Shown: positions 1 through 9,489, counted from the first letter of the stretch. The stretch: 64,000 bases of DNA from JAHJQQ01 sp963737555 (GCA_963737555.1 CAVTTB010000006.1:62001-126000); one strand, 5' to 3'. Notes: a model not told the origin generated them from the sequence alone. Numbers and translations: made by a program.

Positions 1-45
1 GGTGGTCTAGCCAACCCGCCGCAGCGGTGCGTTGTACGTCGGACC

Positions 46-225
46 TCAGTCCTCGCTGCGGGTTACAACCTTGCGGCCGCGGTAATAACCATCCGGGCTG
101 ATGTGGTGACGCAGATGGGTCTCGCCGGAGGTCGGCTCGATGGACAGCGCCGAAGCTGTCAGGCTGTCGTGCGAACGACGCATGCCGCGCTTGGACGGGG
201 TTTTACGGTTTTGTTGAACGGCCAT
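46..225 (-). CDS. rpmF: 50S ribosomal protein L32
   Basis: Protein L32 of the large ribosomal subunit, 59 codons. The translation opens MAVQQNRKTPSKRGMRRSHD, the conserved L32 start, and continues through a THLRHHISPDGYYRGRKV segment typical of the C-terminal half. It is shorter than the usual ORF cutoff but has a clean ATG and a TGA stop. It lies 25 bases downstream of yceD on the same strand, the standard yceD-rpmF arrangement in proteobacteria; plsX would be expected next, beyond the left edge. Length and sequence leave little doubt. Confidence 0.96.
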   Translation of the reverse strand: MAVQQNRKTPSKRGMRRSHDSLTASALSIEPTSGETHLRHHISPDGYYRGRKVVTRSED

Positions 226-250
226 GGTCTGTGACTCCTAACTTTAACTT

Positions 251-794
251 CTAATTACGCTTCAAACTTGCCAGTGCCGCGAAGGGGTTTGGTTTCTCTT
301 CCACCGCGACAGTGTTCTCTTGCTTCCGGTATTCCGGCAATGTGCAGGCTTCGCCCGCGCCGTGCTGCGGAAAATCGGGCAGCACCAATAACAATTCATC
401 TTCGATGACGTCACGCACAATCAGGCGTTCGGCCTCTAACAACAACGGCTCGTAGCCATCGCTCAGGCGATCCGCTTCGGCCTCGCTGTGCACCAGCGCC
501 AGTCGAAACGATCTCTGCACCGGGAATTCCATCCGCCCAAGACAGCGTTGGCAGATCAGATGCAAAACGCCCTGCACCTCGCCTTCCAGGTAAAGCACAC
601 CGCCGGCATCGCGTCCGATATACAGATGCACCTGCAACGCGGGGGTGTCAGAATCAGCGCAGCGTTTCGGTGATCCGCTGCATACCGACGACAGACAGTT
701 CGCCGCGGTATTCGCGCCCCACCGCCTTCGCAGAACCCGTCCCCGATTTAACGAAGGACGCTGTTTCAATACTATCCGGCAGCCGATCTCGCAT
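251..794 (-). CDS. yceD: YceD/DUF177 family protein (frame break inside)
   Basis: YceD-family protein, linked in E. coli to 23S rRNA accumulation and co-transcribed with rpmF. The N-terminal part starts MRDRLPDSIETASFV at 794 and runs in one frame to about 665. The rest lies in a neighbouring frame and carries the family's CQRCLG motif, an acidic SEAEADRLSDGYEPLLLE stretch and the VEEKPNPFAALASLK-type tail. The two pieces abut exactly where a typical YceD is continuous, so I treat them as one gene with an indel near 660-668, more likely a sequence error than true decay. The product would be about 180 aa, the usual length. Confidence 0.85.
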
Positions 795-986
795 AGGCCG
801 CGCATCATAACCATGACAAGCACTTGTGTCAAAACAAAAAACAGCCAAATTCACCGACCAGAACCCCGGGTCTGCTCAGTTGACAGGCGCGTGATTCTTC
901 CGTAGAACTCGACGGCATACCGGACGCTAACTGCTTGCCGATCCAGGCATTCCGTCGCAGCGGCCGGCACACTACGGAAGCGGCCC

Positions 987-2405
987 GTGATCCAGAAAAT
1001 CCTCATCGCCAACCGCGGCGAAATCGCCGTGCGCATTGTCCGGGCCTGCCGCGAGATGAACATCCGCTCGGTGGCGATCTTCACCGACGCGGACCGCCAT
1101 TCCCTGCACGTCAAAAAGGCTGACGAGGCCTATAACATCGGCCCGGATTCTGTGGCCGGCTATCTGAATGCCCACCGCATCGTCAATCTGGCAGTGGCCA
1201 CCGGCTGCGATGCCCTGCACCCGGGCTACGGCTTCCTGTCCGAAAACCCGCTCATCGCCGAGATCTGCGCCCGGCGCCACATCCGTTTCATCGGCCCGAA
1301 TGCCGAGGTGATCCGGCGCATGGGCGACAAGCTCGAAGCACGCCGTTCCATGCAGGCCGCCGGGGTGCCGGTCGTCCCGGGCAGCGTCAGCAACCTCTCC
1401 GGTCTCGATGAGGCGTTGGCGCTGGCCGAACAGTTCGGCTACCCGGTCATGCTCAAGGCCACCTCCGGCGGCGGTGGCCGTGGCATCCGCCGTTGTAATG
1501 ATGCCGACGCGCTGCGGCGCAATTACGACCGCGTGCTGTCCGAGGCGACCAAGGCCTTCGGCAGCGCCGATGTGTTTCTGGAAAAATGCGTCGACAACCC
1601 GCGTCATATCGAGATGCAGATTCTGGCCGACAGCCATGGCAACGTCATTCACCTGTTCGAGCGCGATTGTTCGATTCAGCGCCGTCATCAAAAACTCATC
1701 GAGATCGCGCCCTCGCCGCAACTGAACGATAAGCAGCGCAAGCAGCTGGGTGACTATGCCGTGCGCGCCGCCCGCGCCGTGAATTATCAGAATGCCGGCA
1801 CCGTGGAATTCCTGCTGGCCGAAGATGGCCAGTTCTACTTCATGGAAATGAACACGCGCCTGCAGGTGGAACACACCGTCACCGAAACCATCACCGGCAT
1901 CGATATCGTTCAGGAGCAGATTCGCGTCGCCTCCGGTGAACCCTTGAGTTATCGCCAGGATCAGATCGAACGGCGTGGGTTTGCGATGGAATTCCGCATC
2001 AATGCCGAAGACCCGAAGAACGACTTCCTGCCCAGCTTCGGCCGCATCACCCGCTATTTCGCACCGGGCGGCCCCGGCGTGCGCACCGATGCCGCGATCT
2101 ACACCGGCTACCAGATTCCGCCGTACTACGATTCCATGTGCGCCAAACTCACGGTGTGGGCACTGAACTGGGAACAACTGTTGAACCGCGCCACGCGCGC
2201 GCTGGAGGACATGGGCGTCTATGGCGTGAAGACCACCATTCCGTATTATCTGGAAATCCTCAAGACCGAGGAATTCCGCTCCGGCAACTTCAATACCAGC
2301 TTTGTCGAAATGCATCCGGAATTGGTGGATTACACCACCAGTCGGCCCACGCGCGAAATGGCGGCGGTGATCGCCGCCGCGGTCGCCGCGCATATGGGCG
2401 CTTGA
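987..2405 (+). CDS. pycA: Pyruvate carboxylase subunit A (biotin carboxylase)
   Basis: ATP-dependent biotin carboxylase subunit, 472 aa, starting at a GTG. It shows the family landmarks in order: KILIANRGEIA at residues 4-14, HPGYGFLSEN at 78-87, the ATP-grasp glycine loop GGGGRG at 161-166, and the EMNTRLQVEH catalytic segment near 286-295. AccC of acetyl-CoA carboxylase is very similar, but the partner gene 63 bases downstream encodes a carboxyltransferase with a biotinyl domain, not AccB. That supports the split alpha4beta4 pyruvate carboxylase that makes oxaloacetate from pyruvate and bicarbonate. It points away from the divergent yceD-rpmF genes, so the roughly 190-base gap at 795-986 should hold promoters for both. 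Confidence 0.9.
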   Translation: MIQKILIANRGEIAVRIVRACREMNIRSVAIFTDADRHSLHVKKADEAYNIGPDSVAGYLNAHRIVNLAVATGCDALHPGYGFLSENPLIAEICARRHIRFIGPNAEVIRRMGDKLEARRSMQAAGVPVVPGSVSNLSGLDEALALAEQFGYPVMLKATSGGGGRGIRRCNDADALRRNYDRVLSEATKAFGSADVFLEKCVDNPRHIEMQILADSHGNVIHLFERDCSIQRRHQKLIEIAPSPQLNDKQRKQLGDYAVRAARAVNYQNAGTVEFLLAEDGQFYFMEMNTRLQVEHTVTETITGIDIVQEQIRVASGEPLSYRQDQIERRGFAMEFRINAEDPKNDFLPSFGRITRYFAPGGPGVRTDAAIYTGYQIPPYYDSMCAKLTVWALNWEQLLNRATRALEDMGVYGVKTTIPYYLEILKTEEFRSGNFNTSFVEMHPELVDYTTSRPTREMAAVIAAAVAAHMGA

Positions 2406-2414
2406 TCAGCAGTT

Positions 2415-2444
2415 TGTAGCCAGCGGGCGATCTCGCTTCCTACA
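2415..2444. repeat. REP-like imperfect hairpin between pycA and pycB
   Basis: A short imperfect inverted repeat lies in the 63-base gap: outer arms TGTAG/CTACA and an inner AGCG/CGCT pair. On the minus strand it begins TGTAGGAAGCG, resembling the TGTAGGAGCGG head of REP-type repeats; a similar head occurs near 23495. It has no T-run, so it is not an obvious terminator. It could affect the relative expression of the two subunits, but that is speculative. Confidence 0.35.
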
Positions 2445-2468
2445 CAGAAATCCATCAGGAAGAACGCT

Positions 2469-4295
2469 ATGACCAAGGTCAATATCACCGAACTCGTGCT
2501 GCGCGACGGCCATCAATCGCTGCTCGCCACACGCATGCGCACCGCCGACATGCTGCCGATCTGCGATCGCCTCGATCGCGCCGGCTACTGGTCGCTGGAA
2601 GTCTGGGGCGGCGCCACCTTCGATGCGTGTCTGCGCTTTCTCAAGGAAGATCCGTGGGAACGTCTGCGCAGCCTGCGCGCGGCATTACCCAATAGCCGTC
2701 TGCAGATGCTGTTGCGCGGCCAGAACCTGCTCGGCTATCGGCATTATTCCGATGATGTGGTGCGCGCCTTCGTCGCCAAGGCCGCCACCAATGGCATCGA
2801 TGTGTTCCGCGTGTTCGATGCGCTGAACGACATTCGCAATCTGCAAGTCGCCGTCGCCGCCGTGAAGGCCGCCGGCAAACATGCCCAAGGCACGATCTGT
2901 TACACCACCAGCCCGGTGCATACCATCGCCACCTTCACCGCCATGGCGAAGCAGCTGGCCGAACTCGGCTGCGACAGTATCGCCGTGAAGGATATGGCCG
3001 GCCTGCTGACACCGATGGTCGCAGCGGAATTATTCAAGCAACTGCGCGCCACGGTTGATCTGCCGATTCATCTGCACATGCACGCCACCGCCGGCGTGGC
3101 CGAAATGTGTCAGCTCAAGGCCATCGAGAACGGCTGTCTGCATATCGATACCGCCATTTCGTCGTTCGCCGGCGGCGCCAGCCATCCGCCCACCGAGAGC
3201 ATGGTGGCCGCGTTGGCCAATACCGAATACGACACCGGACTGGATTTGCAGCAGTTGCAGGAGATCGGTTTCTACTTTCGCGAGGTGCGCAAAAAATATC
3301 ATCAGTTCGAAAGCGAGTTCACCGGCCTGGATACGCGCGTGGCGATCTATCAAGTGCCCGGCGGCATGATCTCGAATCTGTATACGCAGTTGCGCGAACA
3401 GGGTGAACTGAGCCGCATGAACGAGGTGTTCGATGAGATTCCGCGCGTGCGCATGGATTTGGGTTACCCGCCCCTGGTCACGCCCACCTCGCAGATCGTC
3501 GGCACGCAGGCGGTGTTGAATGTGCTGACCGGCGAGCGTTACAAGACCATCACCAATGAAGTAAAACTCTATCTGCAAGGTCGCTACGGCCTGGCGCCGG
3601 GCACGGTGAATCCTATCGTCCGCCAGCAGGCCATCGGCAACGAAGATGTCATCGACGTACGGCCGGCCGATCTGCTCGACGCCGAGATGGATGACCTGCG
3701 TGCCGAGATCGGCGAACTCGCGTTGAGTGAAGAGGACGTGCTCAGCTATGCCATGTTCCCCGAGATCGGCCGCGACTTCCTCGAAAAGCGCGCCAAAAAC
3801 GCCCTGGAACCCGAGCCGTTGGAGCCGATCAAATCCGCGCAAGGCAGCAGCACGACCCGGCCCACCGAGTTCAACGTTAGCTTGCACGGCGAGACCTATC
3901 ACATTCGCGTGACGGGTTCCGGCCATGACCACCAGGATCAGCGCCCCTTCTATATCACCGTCGACGGCGTGCCCGAAGAAATTCTGGTCGAGTCGCTGGA
4001 AGAAGTTGAGGTTCAACCCACCTCCAATGGCGCCGCCGCCCCGCGTCCAAGCAAAGGCAGCAAACGCCCGCGCGCCACCAAACCCGGCCACGTCACCACC
4101 TCGATGCCCGGCGCCATTGTCGAAGTGTTAGTGAAAGTCGGCGCCGTTGTGAAAGCCGGCGACCCTGTGCTGGTCGCCGAGGCCATGAAGATGGAAACTG
4201 AGATTCAAGCGCCGATTGCCGGCACCGTCACTGCGATTCATGTGGCTAAGGGCGACAGTGTGAATCCCGATGAGACACTGGTGGAGATCGCCTAG
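2469..4295 (+). CDS. pycB: Pyruvate carboxylase subunit B (carboxyltransferase plus biotinyl domain)
   Basis: Carboxyltransferase subunit, 608 aa, preceded by an AGGAAG ribosome site. The N-terminal DRE-TIM barrel opens with LRDGHQSLLATRM (about residues 11-23). The metal-binding HLHMHATAG segment and the following KAIENG/DTAISSFAGG motifs are present, then the conserved PycA/OadA-type domain. After an Arg/Lys/Pro-rich linker (about 520-540) comes a biotinyl domain with EAMKMET, the biotinylated lysine being Lys574. Homologous OadA works in a sodium-pumping oxaloacetate decarboxylase, but no oadB or oadG is present and a biotin carboxylase precedes it, so anaplerotic pyruvate carboxylation is the better reading. 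Confidence 0.9.
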   Translation: MTKVNITELVLRDGHQSLLATRMRTADMLPICDRLDRAGYWSLEVWGGATFDACLRFLKEDPWERLRSLRAALPNSRLQMLLRGQNLLGYRHYSDDVVRAFVAKAATNGIDVFRVFDALNDIRNLQVAVAAVKAAGKHAQGTICYTTSPVHTIATFTAMAKQLAELGCDSIAVKDMAGLLTPMVAAELFKQLRATVDLPIHLHMHATAGVAEMCQLKAIENGCLHIDTAISSFAGGASHPPTESMVAALANTEYDTGLDLQQLQEIGFYFREVRKKYHQFESEFTGLDTRVAIYQVPGGMISNLYTQLREQGELSRMNEVFDEIPRVRMDLGYPPLVTPTSQIVGTQAVLNVLTGERYKTITNEVKLYLQGRYGLAPGTVNPIVRQQAIGNEDVIDVRPADLLDAEMDDLRAEIGELALSEEDVLSYAMFPEIGRDFLEKRAKNALEPEPLEPIKSAQGSSTTRPTEFNVSLHGETYHIRVTGSGHDHQDQRPFYITVDGVPEEILVESLEEVEVQPTSNGAAAPRPSKGSKRPRATKPGHVTTSMPGAIVEVLVKVGAVVKAGDPVLVAEAMKMETEIQAPIAGTVTAIHVAKGDSVNPDETLVEIA

Positions 4296-4486
4296 AATAA
4301 TTTTGCTGAATATGCATGGGAGAAGATGCTCGACTTCTTCACATCATGGTTGCGCAGAGCGTAGCAATAACCCTAGTATTGCTAACACCCTCAATCGATA
4401 TTCGCCACCGATGCCAGCGATAGACAATGCCCTGTTCAGCGGGATAACCCGCATGCCGCAGAACCAAGACAGCGAGGGCTAGGTAA

Positions 4487-7405
4487 GTGCATCTGATGGC
4501 CAGACTATTGCTGTTGGCGCTGGCCTACTTCATCACCGGGTGGATCGGGCTGCAGATCCCTTACATCGGCACGCACATCACCCTTGTCTGGCTGCCCACG
4601 GGTATAGCAGTGGCGGCATTGCTCCGCTGGGGACCGCAGGTCTGGCCTGGCATTTACCTCGGTTCGTTCCTGGTCAATTTTGCCACGGCGGTTCCTTGGC
4701 CTGTGGCCGCAGGCATCGCCGTGGGTAACACCCTGGGTCCGTACCTGGCCAGTCGCTGGCTTGAGCGTATCGGATTTCATGCTGAATTCGACCGTCAAAG
4801 AGATGTTGGTACGCTGACAATTGCAGCCTGTGTGGGCATGTCGGTGTCGGCACTCTGTGGAGTGGCGAATCTTTTCCTGGCGGGAATGCTCCCGCTGCAG
4901 TCGATAGGTTTTGCCTGGCTTTCGTGGTGGATGGGAGACACCGTGGGGGTCTTGCTGGCCGCACCGCTGCTTCTGGCGCTTACCTGGAAGAATATCGGTC
5001 AGCTGACAGACAACGCCAGGGAATTGTTGCTCTGGCTACTGGTTGCCGCCCCGATCGCCTGGCTGGCGTTTCTCCAGGAATTTACTGTGCTCGGCCGTTC
5101 ATTGCCGCTCGCATTCTTGACTTTACCCCTGTTCGCCTGGGCGGCCATGCGTCTCGGCATCGTCGGCGCGGCACTGGCGGGGCTGATTTTTTCACTCGTG
5201 GCTGCATGGGGCACCGCCACCGGCCATGGCACCTTCTACCTGCAGGACGCCCAGATCAGCCTGTTTCTGCTCTGGATCTATATGGCGACCACGGTGCTGA
5301 CAGGTTTGCTGATCACCGCATTACAAGCCGAACGGACGCAGGTCGAGGGAGTACTGCGCGAGAACGAAGAGAAATTACGCGGACTCTATGAGTTGTCGCC
5401 GCTCGGCATCGCCCTGACCGACATGCAGGGTCGGTATATCGAGTTCAACGCGGCATTCAGAAATATCTGCGGCTATACCATGGACGAGCTTCAGCACCTC
5501 GATTACTGGGCGCTCACTCCCAAGAAATACGCCGACGAGGAGGCGCGGCAACTGGAATCCCTGCAGCGCTTGGGCCATTACGGCCCTTATGAAAAGGAAT
5601 ACATCCGCAAGGACGGCAAGTCGGTCCCATTACGGCTCAACGGTATGTTGATCACCCGGGCCGACGGCGAACAGTACATCTGGTCGATCGTCGAGGACAT
5701 CACCGACTGGCGATTATCCGAACATGCCCTGCAAAGGGAAGTCGAAAAGAACCAGGCATTTCTGCGCAATGCCAGTGACGGGATACATATCCTCGATATC
5801 GGCGGCAACATCATCGAGGTCAGCGATTCATTCTGCACCATGCTCGGTTATCGGCGTGATGAAATGCTCGGCATGAACGTTTCCCAATGGGATGCCAAAT
5901 TCCCCGTCGCCGACCTCACCGGCATTATCAAATTGCAATACGAACAGCAGGGATACGTTCAATTCGAGACCTGTCACCGCCGCAAGGACGGTACGGTGTT
6001 CGATGTCGAGATCAGCGGTATGCCACTGGTGCTGGATGGCGCGCCGGTCATGTTCTATTCCTCGCGGGATATCACCGAACGCAAGGTGGCCGAGGAGTCG
6101 ATCAAGAATCTGGCCTTCTATGACCCGCTGACCCATCTGCCCAACCGGCGATTGCTGAGGGACCGTCTGAATCAGGCGATGACCCTCAGTGCGCGCAGCG
6201 GCCGCTGCGGGGCACTGTTGTTCATCGATCTCGACAATTTCAAGTCGCTCAACGACACCCTGGGCCATGACCAAGGCGACGTTCTGCTGGAGCTTGTCGC
6301 ACATTCCCTGGTCGGGAGCGTACGCGAGGGCGATACGGTGGCACGCTTCGGTGGCGATGAATTCGTCGTCCTCTTGGAAGATCTGAGCAAGAATCAGGAC
6401 GAAGCGGCGACCCAGACCCGGCATATTGCCGAGAATATCCGGGTTGCACTCAATAAAACCAACGAGCCCGACAGCCAGATGCACTATACCTGCAGCATCG
6501 GTGCAACCCTGTTCTCGGGCCACAAGGATTCTGTCGAGGAACTGCTCAAACAGGCCGATCTGGCCATGTACCAGTCCAAGGCGGCAGGCCGCAATACTGT
6601 ACGCTTCTTCGATCAGGGCATGCAGGCGGTGGTCAATGCCCGTGTAGCGCTCGAGGCGAACCTGCGCCAAGCCTTGCGGCGCAATGAATTCATCCTGTTC
6701 TATCAGCCTCAGGTCGACCGTGAAGGATGCACCACCGGCGCCGAAGCCCTGGTGCGCTGGCATCATCCCGAGCGCGGCATGATATCCCCCTACGAATTCA
6801 TCCCTCTGGCCGAGGAAACCGGACTCATACTGCCTCTGGGTCTCTGGGTTCTGGAAGCCGCCTGCAAGCAGCTCATGGCCTGGTCGAACAGACCGACGCT
6901 CAGCGGTCTGACGATCTCGGTCAACATCAGCGCCCGGCAATTCAGACACCCGGATTTCACGGAACAGGTCGTGGCCGTGCTCGACCAGACCGGCGCCGAT
7001 CCCAGGAAGATCAAACTGGAAATCACCGAGAGTCTCCTGTTGGAGAACATTGAGGATATCATCGCCAAAATGACTGCCCTCAAAGCGGTGGGTGTCAGTT
7101 TTTCCCTGGACGATTTCGGGACAGGTTATTCTTCGCTCGCCTATCTGAAACGCCTGCCGCTTGACCAGATCAAGATCGATCAGTCATTCGTGCGGGATCT
7201 GCTCACCGACCCCAATGATGCCGCCATCGTCCGGACCATCATCGCCTTGGCCCAGACCTTGGGCATTGCGGTGATCGCCGAGGGAGTGGAAACCAAGGCG
7301 CAGCGGGATTTCCTGGCCAGCGAGAGCTGTCATGCCTATCAGGGCTATTTCTTCGGTCGTCCTGGACCTGCAAGTGATATCGAGCGATTACCGGGAGGAT
7401 GCTGA
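4487..7405 (+). CDS. MASE1-PAS-PAS-GGDEF-EAL c-di-GMP protein
   Basis: Inner-membrane sensor for cyclic di-GMP turnover, 972 aa. The first about 285 residues contain roughly eight hydrophobic segments with the look of a MASE1 sensory domain. Two PAS domains follow (about 300-415 and 420-540), each ending in a typical W/YxxxxDIT(D/E)-type motif. The diguanylate cyclase domain has an intact GGDEF at 622-626 and the phosphodiesterase domain an intact EAL at 753-755 with DDFGTG at about 875-880, so neither half is obviously dead. Start is GTG 4487; an ATG three codons in (4496) is equally possible. It stands alone, with no partner regulator beside it. Confidence 0.92.
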   Translation: MHLMARLLLLALAYFITGWIGLQIPYIGTHITLVWLPTGIAVAALLRWGPQVWPGIYLGSFLVNFATAVPWPVAAGIAVGNTLGPYLASRWLERIGFHAEFDRQRDVGTLTIAACVGMSVSALCGVANLFLAGMLPLQSIGFAWLSWWMGDTVGVLLAAPLLLALTWKNIGQLTDNARELLLWLLVAAPIAWLAFLQEFTVLGRSLPLAFLTLPLFAWAAMRLGIVGAALAGLIFSLVAAWGTATGHGTFYLQDAQISLFLLWIYMATTVLTGLLITALQAERTQVEGVLRENEEKLRGLYELSPLGIALTDMQGRYIEFNAAFRNICGYTMDELQHLDYWALTPKKYADEEARQLESLQRLGHYGPYEKEYIRKDGKSVPLRLNGMLITRADGEQYIWSIVEDITDWRLSEHALQREVEKNQAFLRNASDGIHILDIGGNIIEVSDSFCTMLGYRRDEMLGMNVSQWDAKFPVADLTGIIKLQYEQQGYVQFETCHRRKDGTVFDVEISGMPLVLDGAPVMFYSSRDITERKVAEESIKNLAFYDPLTHLPNRRLLRDRLNQAMTLSARSGRCGALLFIDLDNFKSLNDTLGHDQGDVLLELVAHSLVGSVREGDTVARFGGDEFVVLLEDLSKNQDEAATQTRHIAENIRVALNKTNEPDSQMHYTCSIGATLFSGHKDSVEELLKQADLAMYQSKAAGRNTVRFFDQGMQAVVNARVALEANLRQALRRNEFILFYQPQVDREGCTTGAEALVRWHHPERGMISPYEFIPLAEETGLILPLGLWVLEAACKQLMAWSNRPTLSGLTISVNISARQFRHPDFTEQVVAVLDQTGADPRKIKLEITESLLLENIEDIIAKMTALKAVGVSFSLDDFGTGYSSLAYLKRLPLDQIKIDQSFVRDLLTDPNDAAIVRTIIALAQTLGIAVIAEGVETKAQRDFLASESCHAYQGYFFGRPGPASDIERLPGGC

Positions 7406-7423
7406 TGTGGCAACACGACATCA

Positions 7424-7532
7424 CTGATCCTCGCCTCAACCTCTCTCTAGCGCCGCGAACTGCTCGGGTGTTTGGACTTTCAACTCAGCGTGTTCGCCGT
7501 AGGTGGATGAACCTGTTTGCCCACCCGGCTCG
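7424..7532 (+). pseudogene. Decayed fragment resembling the 5' end of maf
   Basis: These bases align with the beginning of the maf gene some 450 bases downstream (7876-7984). Read from 7424 the translation is LILASTSL, stop, RRELLG, against LILASTSPYRRELLG in the intact gene. Identity by eye is high over the first 50-55 bases and fades after. The fragment lacks a start codon, has an in-frame TAG and further stops, and ends before the nucleotide-binding part. It is best read as a remnant of a duplicated or second maf-like gene; the small Lys-rich gene sits between it and intact maf. Confidence 0.65.
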
Positions 7533-7569
7533 AAACAGAATGTTAGGCTAGAAACCAAGCTGCAAGATG

Positions 7570-7575
7570 TATAAT
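7570..7575 (+). promoter_or_regulatory. Probable -10 box for the Lys-rich small gene
   Basis: A perfect TATAAT lies 37 bases upstream of the small gene's ATG in an AT-richer stretch. No convincing -35 hexamer is seen at the expected 16-18 base spacing, so the assignment rests on the -10 alone. Confidence 0.4.
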
Positions 7576-7611
7576 CTCCAAACGATCTACTAACCATGAG
7601 AGGTGAGCGAA

Positions 7612-7704
7612 ATGGCAAAGGGAATGGATAAGAAGAAAGAGGCCAAGAAGAAACCGGCTAAGACCATGAAGGAAAAGCGCGCCGAGAAGGCTGCCAAGAA
7701 GTAG
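7612..7704 (+). CDS. Very small Lys-rich basic protein (30 aa)
   Basis: A 30-codon ORF, ATG to TAG, starting MAKGMDKKKEAKKKPAKTMK and ending in EKAAKK. Nearly half the residues are Lys or Arg, so the peptide should be strongly basic and probably disordered or helical. It has a good AGGTGA ribosome site at 7600-7606 and a TATAAT 37 bases upstream of its ATG. From memory, short MAKGxDKKK-type hypothetical proteins recur in gammaproteobacteria, which supports a real gene; no function is known to me. Nucleic-acid binding would be a guess from composition. Confidence 0.7.
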   Translation: MAKGMDKKKEAKKKPAKTMKEKRAEKAAKK

Positions 7705-7774
7705 CGAGTCAGAAGTAAACAAAGGCACTTCGCACCTTCAATGTTCTGAGGCGAGGCTGACCCAATATGTCGTT

Positions 7775-7805
7775 CGAACAGACGGCCCTGGTTGGCCGTC
7801 GTTCG
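7775..7805. repeat. Hairpin-forming inverted repeat upstream of maf
   Basis: GACGGCC (7781-7787) pairs perfectly with GGCCGTC (7794-7800) across a six-base loop; the stem extends outward as CGAAC/GTTCG with one bulged base. It lies after the Lys-rich gene and 50 bases before maf. There is no following T-tract, so it could be a non-canonical terminator for the small gene or a leader structure of maf. Confidence 0.5.
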
Positions 7806-7854
7806 ATACCGGCGTCGTGCCCGGCATGGCGCCGTAGCCTCGCAACGATAATCA

Positions 7855-8480
7855 ATGATGACCACTCATAAACCCCTCATCCTCGCCTCCACCTCCCCCT
7901 ACCGCCGCGAATTGCTCGGGCGTTTAGGGATTGCGTTCGACGTGTGTTCGCCGGACGTTGACGAATCGCGCCTGCCCGGTGAATCGCCGCTGGATTTGGT
8001 ACGGCGACTCTCCGAAGCCAAGGCGCGCGCGGGTGCGGCGCTGCAGCGGGTGCGGCGTTGATCATCGGTTCGGATCAGGTGGCGGTGGTTGATGATGAGG
8101 TATTGGGTAAGCCGGGAACGGTCGAGCGTGCCTGCGCACAGCTCGCACGCTTATCTGGACAGCGCGTGACGTTTCTCACCGGTCTGTGTCTGTATAACAG
8201 CGCGCAGCAGCGTGTGCAGGTCGAGGTGATTCCGTTTACGGTGGTGTTCCGCACCTTGAGCGCACAACAAATCGAGCATTATGTCCGCCGCGAGCAGCCG
8301 CTCAATTGTGCGGGCAGTTTTAAATCGGAAGGTTTGGGTGTCGCGTTGTTCGAGCGGATGGAAGGCGACGACCCGACCGCGTTGATCGGGTTGCCGCTGA
8401 TCCGTTTGGTGTCGATGCTGGAAACGGAAGGCGTGGCGGTGCTTATAGGCGCCTATCCGCTATCTGTTAACGCAGACTGA
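7855..8480 (+). CDS. maf: Maf-like nucleoside triphosphate pyrophosphatase (frame break inside)
   Basis: Maf-family NTP pyrophosphatase, which hydrolyses non-canonical or methylated nucleotides to monophosphates. The first frame encodes LILASTSPYRRELLG with the family's S-P-R/Y-R-R-ELL motif; the second picks up at LIIGSDQVAVVDDEVLGKPG, the conserved GSDQV segment, and ends in the CAGSFKSEGLG and IGLPL motifs. The frames meet around 8038-8058 with no residues lost, so this is one gene of about 208 aa with a small indel. Start is ATG 7855 or the adjacent ATG 7858. Synteny (maf near sppA and yceD) suggests the YceF-type paralogue. Its 3' end overlaps convergent sppA by 14 bases. Confidence 0.85.
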
Positions 8481-9475
8481 TTCCACCCGTCACTTTCATC
8501 AGCGCATTGGCCATGGCGGTGCCCATGCCACCGGAGAATTTCTCGAAGAAATCCGGCTTTGGGGTGTAGTCGACAATCTCTTCTTCACCGATGAGTTCGC
8601 GCGCAACATAGCTGGCGCTGCCGAGACCGTCCACCAGGCCCAGTTCGACGCCCTGCTCACCCGTCCAGACCAGACCGGAGAACATGCGCTCGTCCGGCTT
8701 CAGACGATCGCCGCGACCTTGACGCACGGTGGCGATGAACTGTTCGTGGATGCCATCCAGCAGCGTCTTTACATGCGCAACATCATCAGGATTGCTCGGC
8801 AGGAATGGATCGAGGAAACCTTTGTGCTCGCCGGCCGTCAACAGGCGACGTTCTACGCCGAGCTTCTCCATGGCAGTCGACGAAACCAAAACTGTCCATG
8901 CGTACGCCGATGGAGCCGATGATGCTGGCCTTGTCGGCATAGATCTCATCGGCGGCGGCGGCGATGTAATAGCCACCCGAGGCGCAGATATCGGCCACCA
9001 CCGCATACAGCGGCGTGTCGGGATATTCGGCGCGCAAGCGGCGCATCTCATCGTTGATGTAGCCGGCCTGCACCGGGCTGCCGCCCGGGCTGTTGATGCG
9101 CATGATCACGCCCGACGTTTTACTGTCCTCGAAGGCGGCGCGCAGACCGCTAATGACGTTATCGGCGCTGGCCTCGCCCCCGGCCGCGATGATGCCGCTG
9201 ACCTCGACCAGGGCAGTGTGCTTGCCGGCCTTCGCACCGACGCTCTGCCAACTCTCGGGGCGGTAGGCGAACATGATGGCGAACACATAGACGAACGCCA
9301 GTGTCTTGAAGAAGATGCTCCAGCGACGCGTGCGACGTTGTTCGTTGACCGAGGCGAACGCGAGACGATTGAGCAGATCGCGTTCCCATTGCGTCTCGTC
9401 CTTGTTCACGTTGGTCGCGCCCGTATCACTTGGCTCGCTCGGTCCACTCGGTTTGGACGTCATGTTGTCGCTCAT
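8467..9475 (-). CDS. sppA: Signal peptide peptidase SppA, short type (frame break inside)
   Basis: Membrane serine protease of the S49 family that degrades leftover signal peptides, about 335 aa, the single-domain form. One N-terminal membrane segment (about residues 51-71) follows a hydrophilic Ser/Asn-rich head. Both catalytic residues of the Ser-Lys dyad are visible: Ser166 in DICASGGYY and Lys182 in DKASIIGSIG. Just after GVRMDSFGFVD the frame changes near 8875, where one extra base explains the break; the reading continues AMEKLGVERRLLTAGEHKG, again canonical S49. Treated as one intact gene with a probable sequence error. It precedes neither maf nor yceD on the same strand here. Confidence 0.87.
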
Positions 9476-9489
9476 TTCAACTTCTCCTT

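Noticed and set aside
972..2393. Long minus-strand ORF of 473 codons opposite pycA
   Set aside because: It is the antisense shadow of a gene with all biotin carboxylase motifs; its translation is low-complexity His/Gly/Ala-rich with no family resemblance.
3030..4091. 353-codon minus-strand ORF
   Set aside because: Shadow of pycB; its composition mirrors the codon pattern of the real gene.
2469..4295. Oxaloacetate decarboxylase alpha subunit of a sodium pump
   Set aside because: No oadB or oadG gene is present and a biotin carboxylase gene is immediately upstream, which fits two-subunit pyruvate carboxylase.
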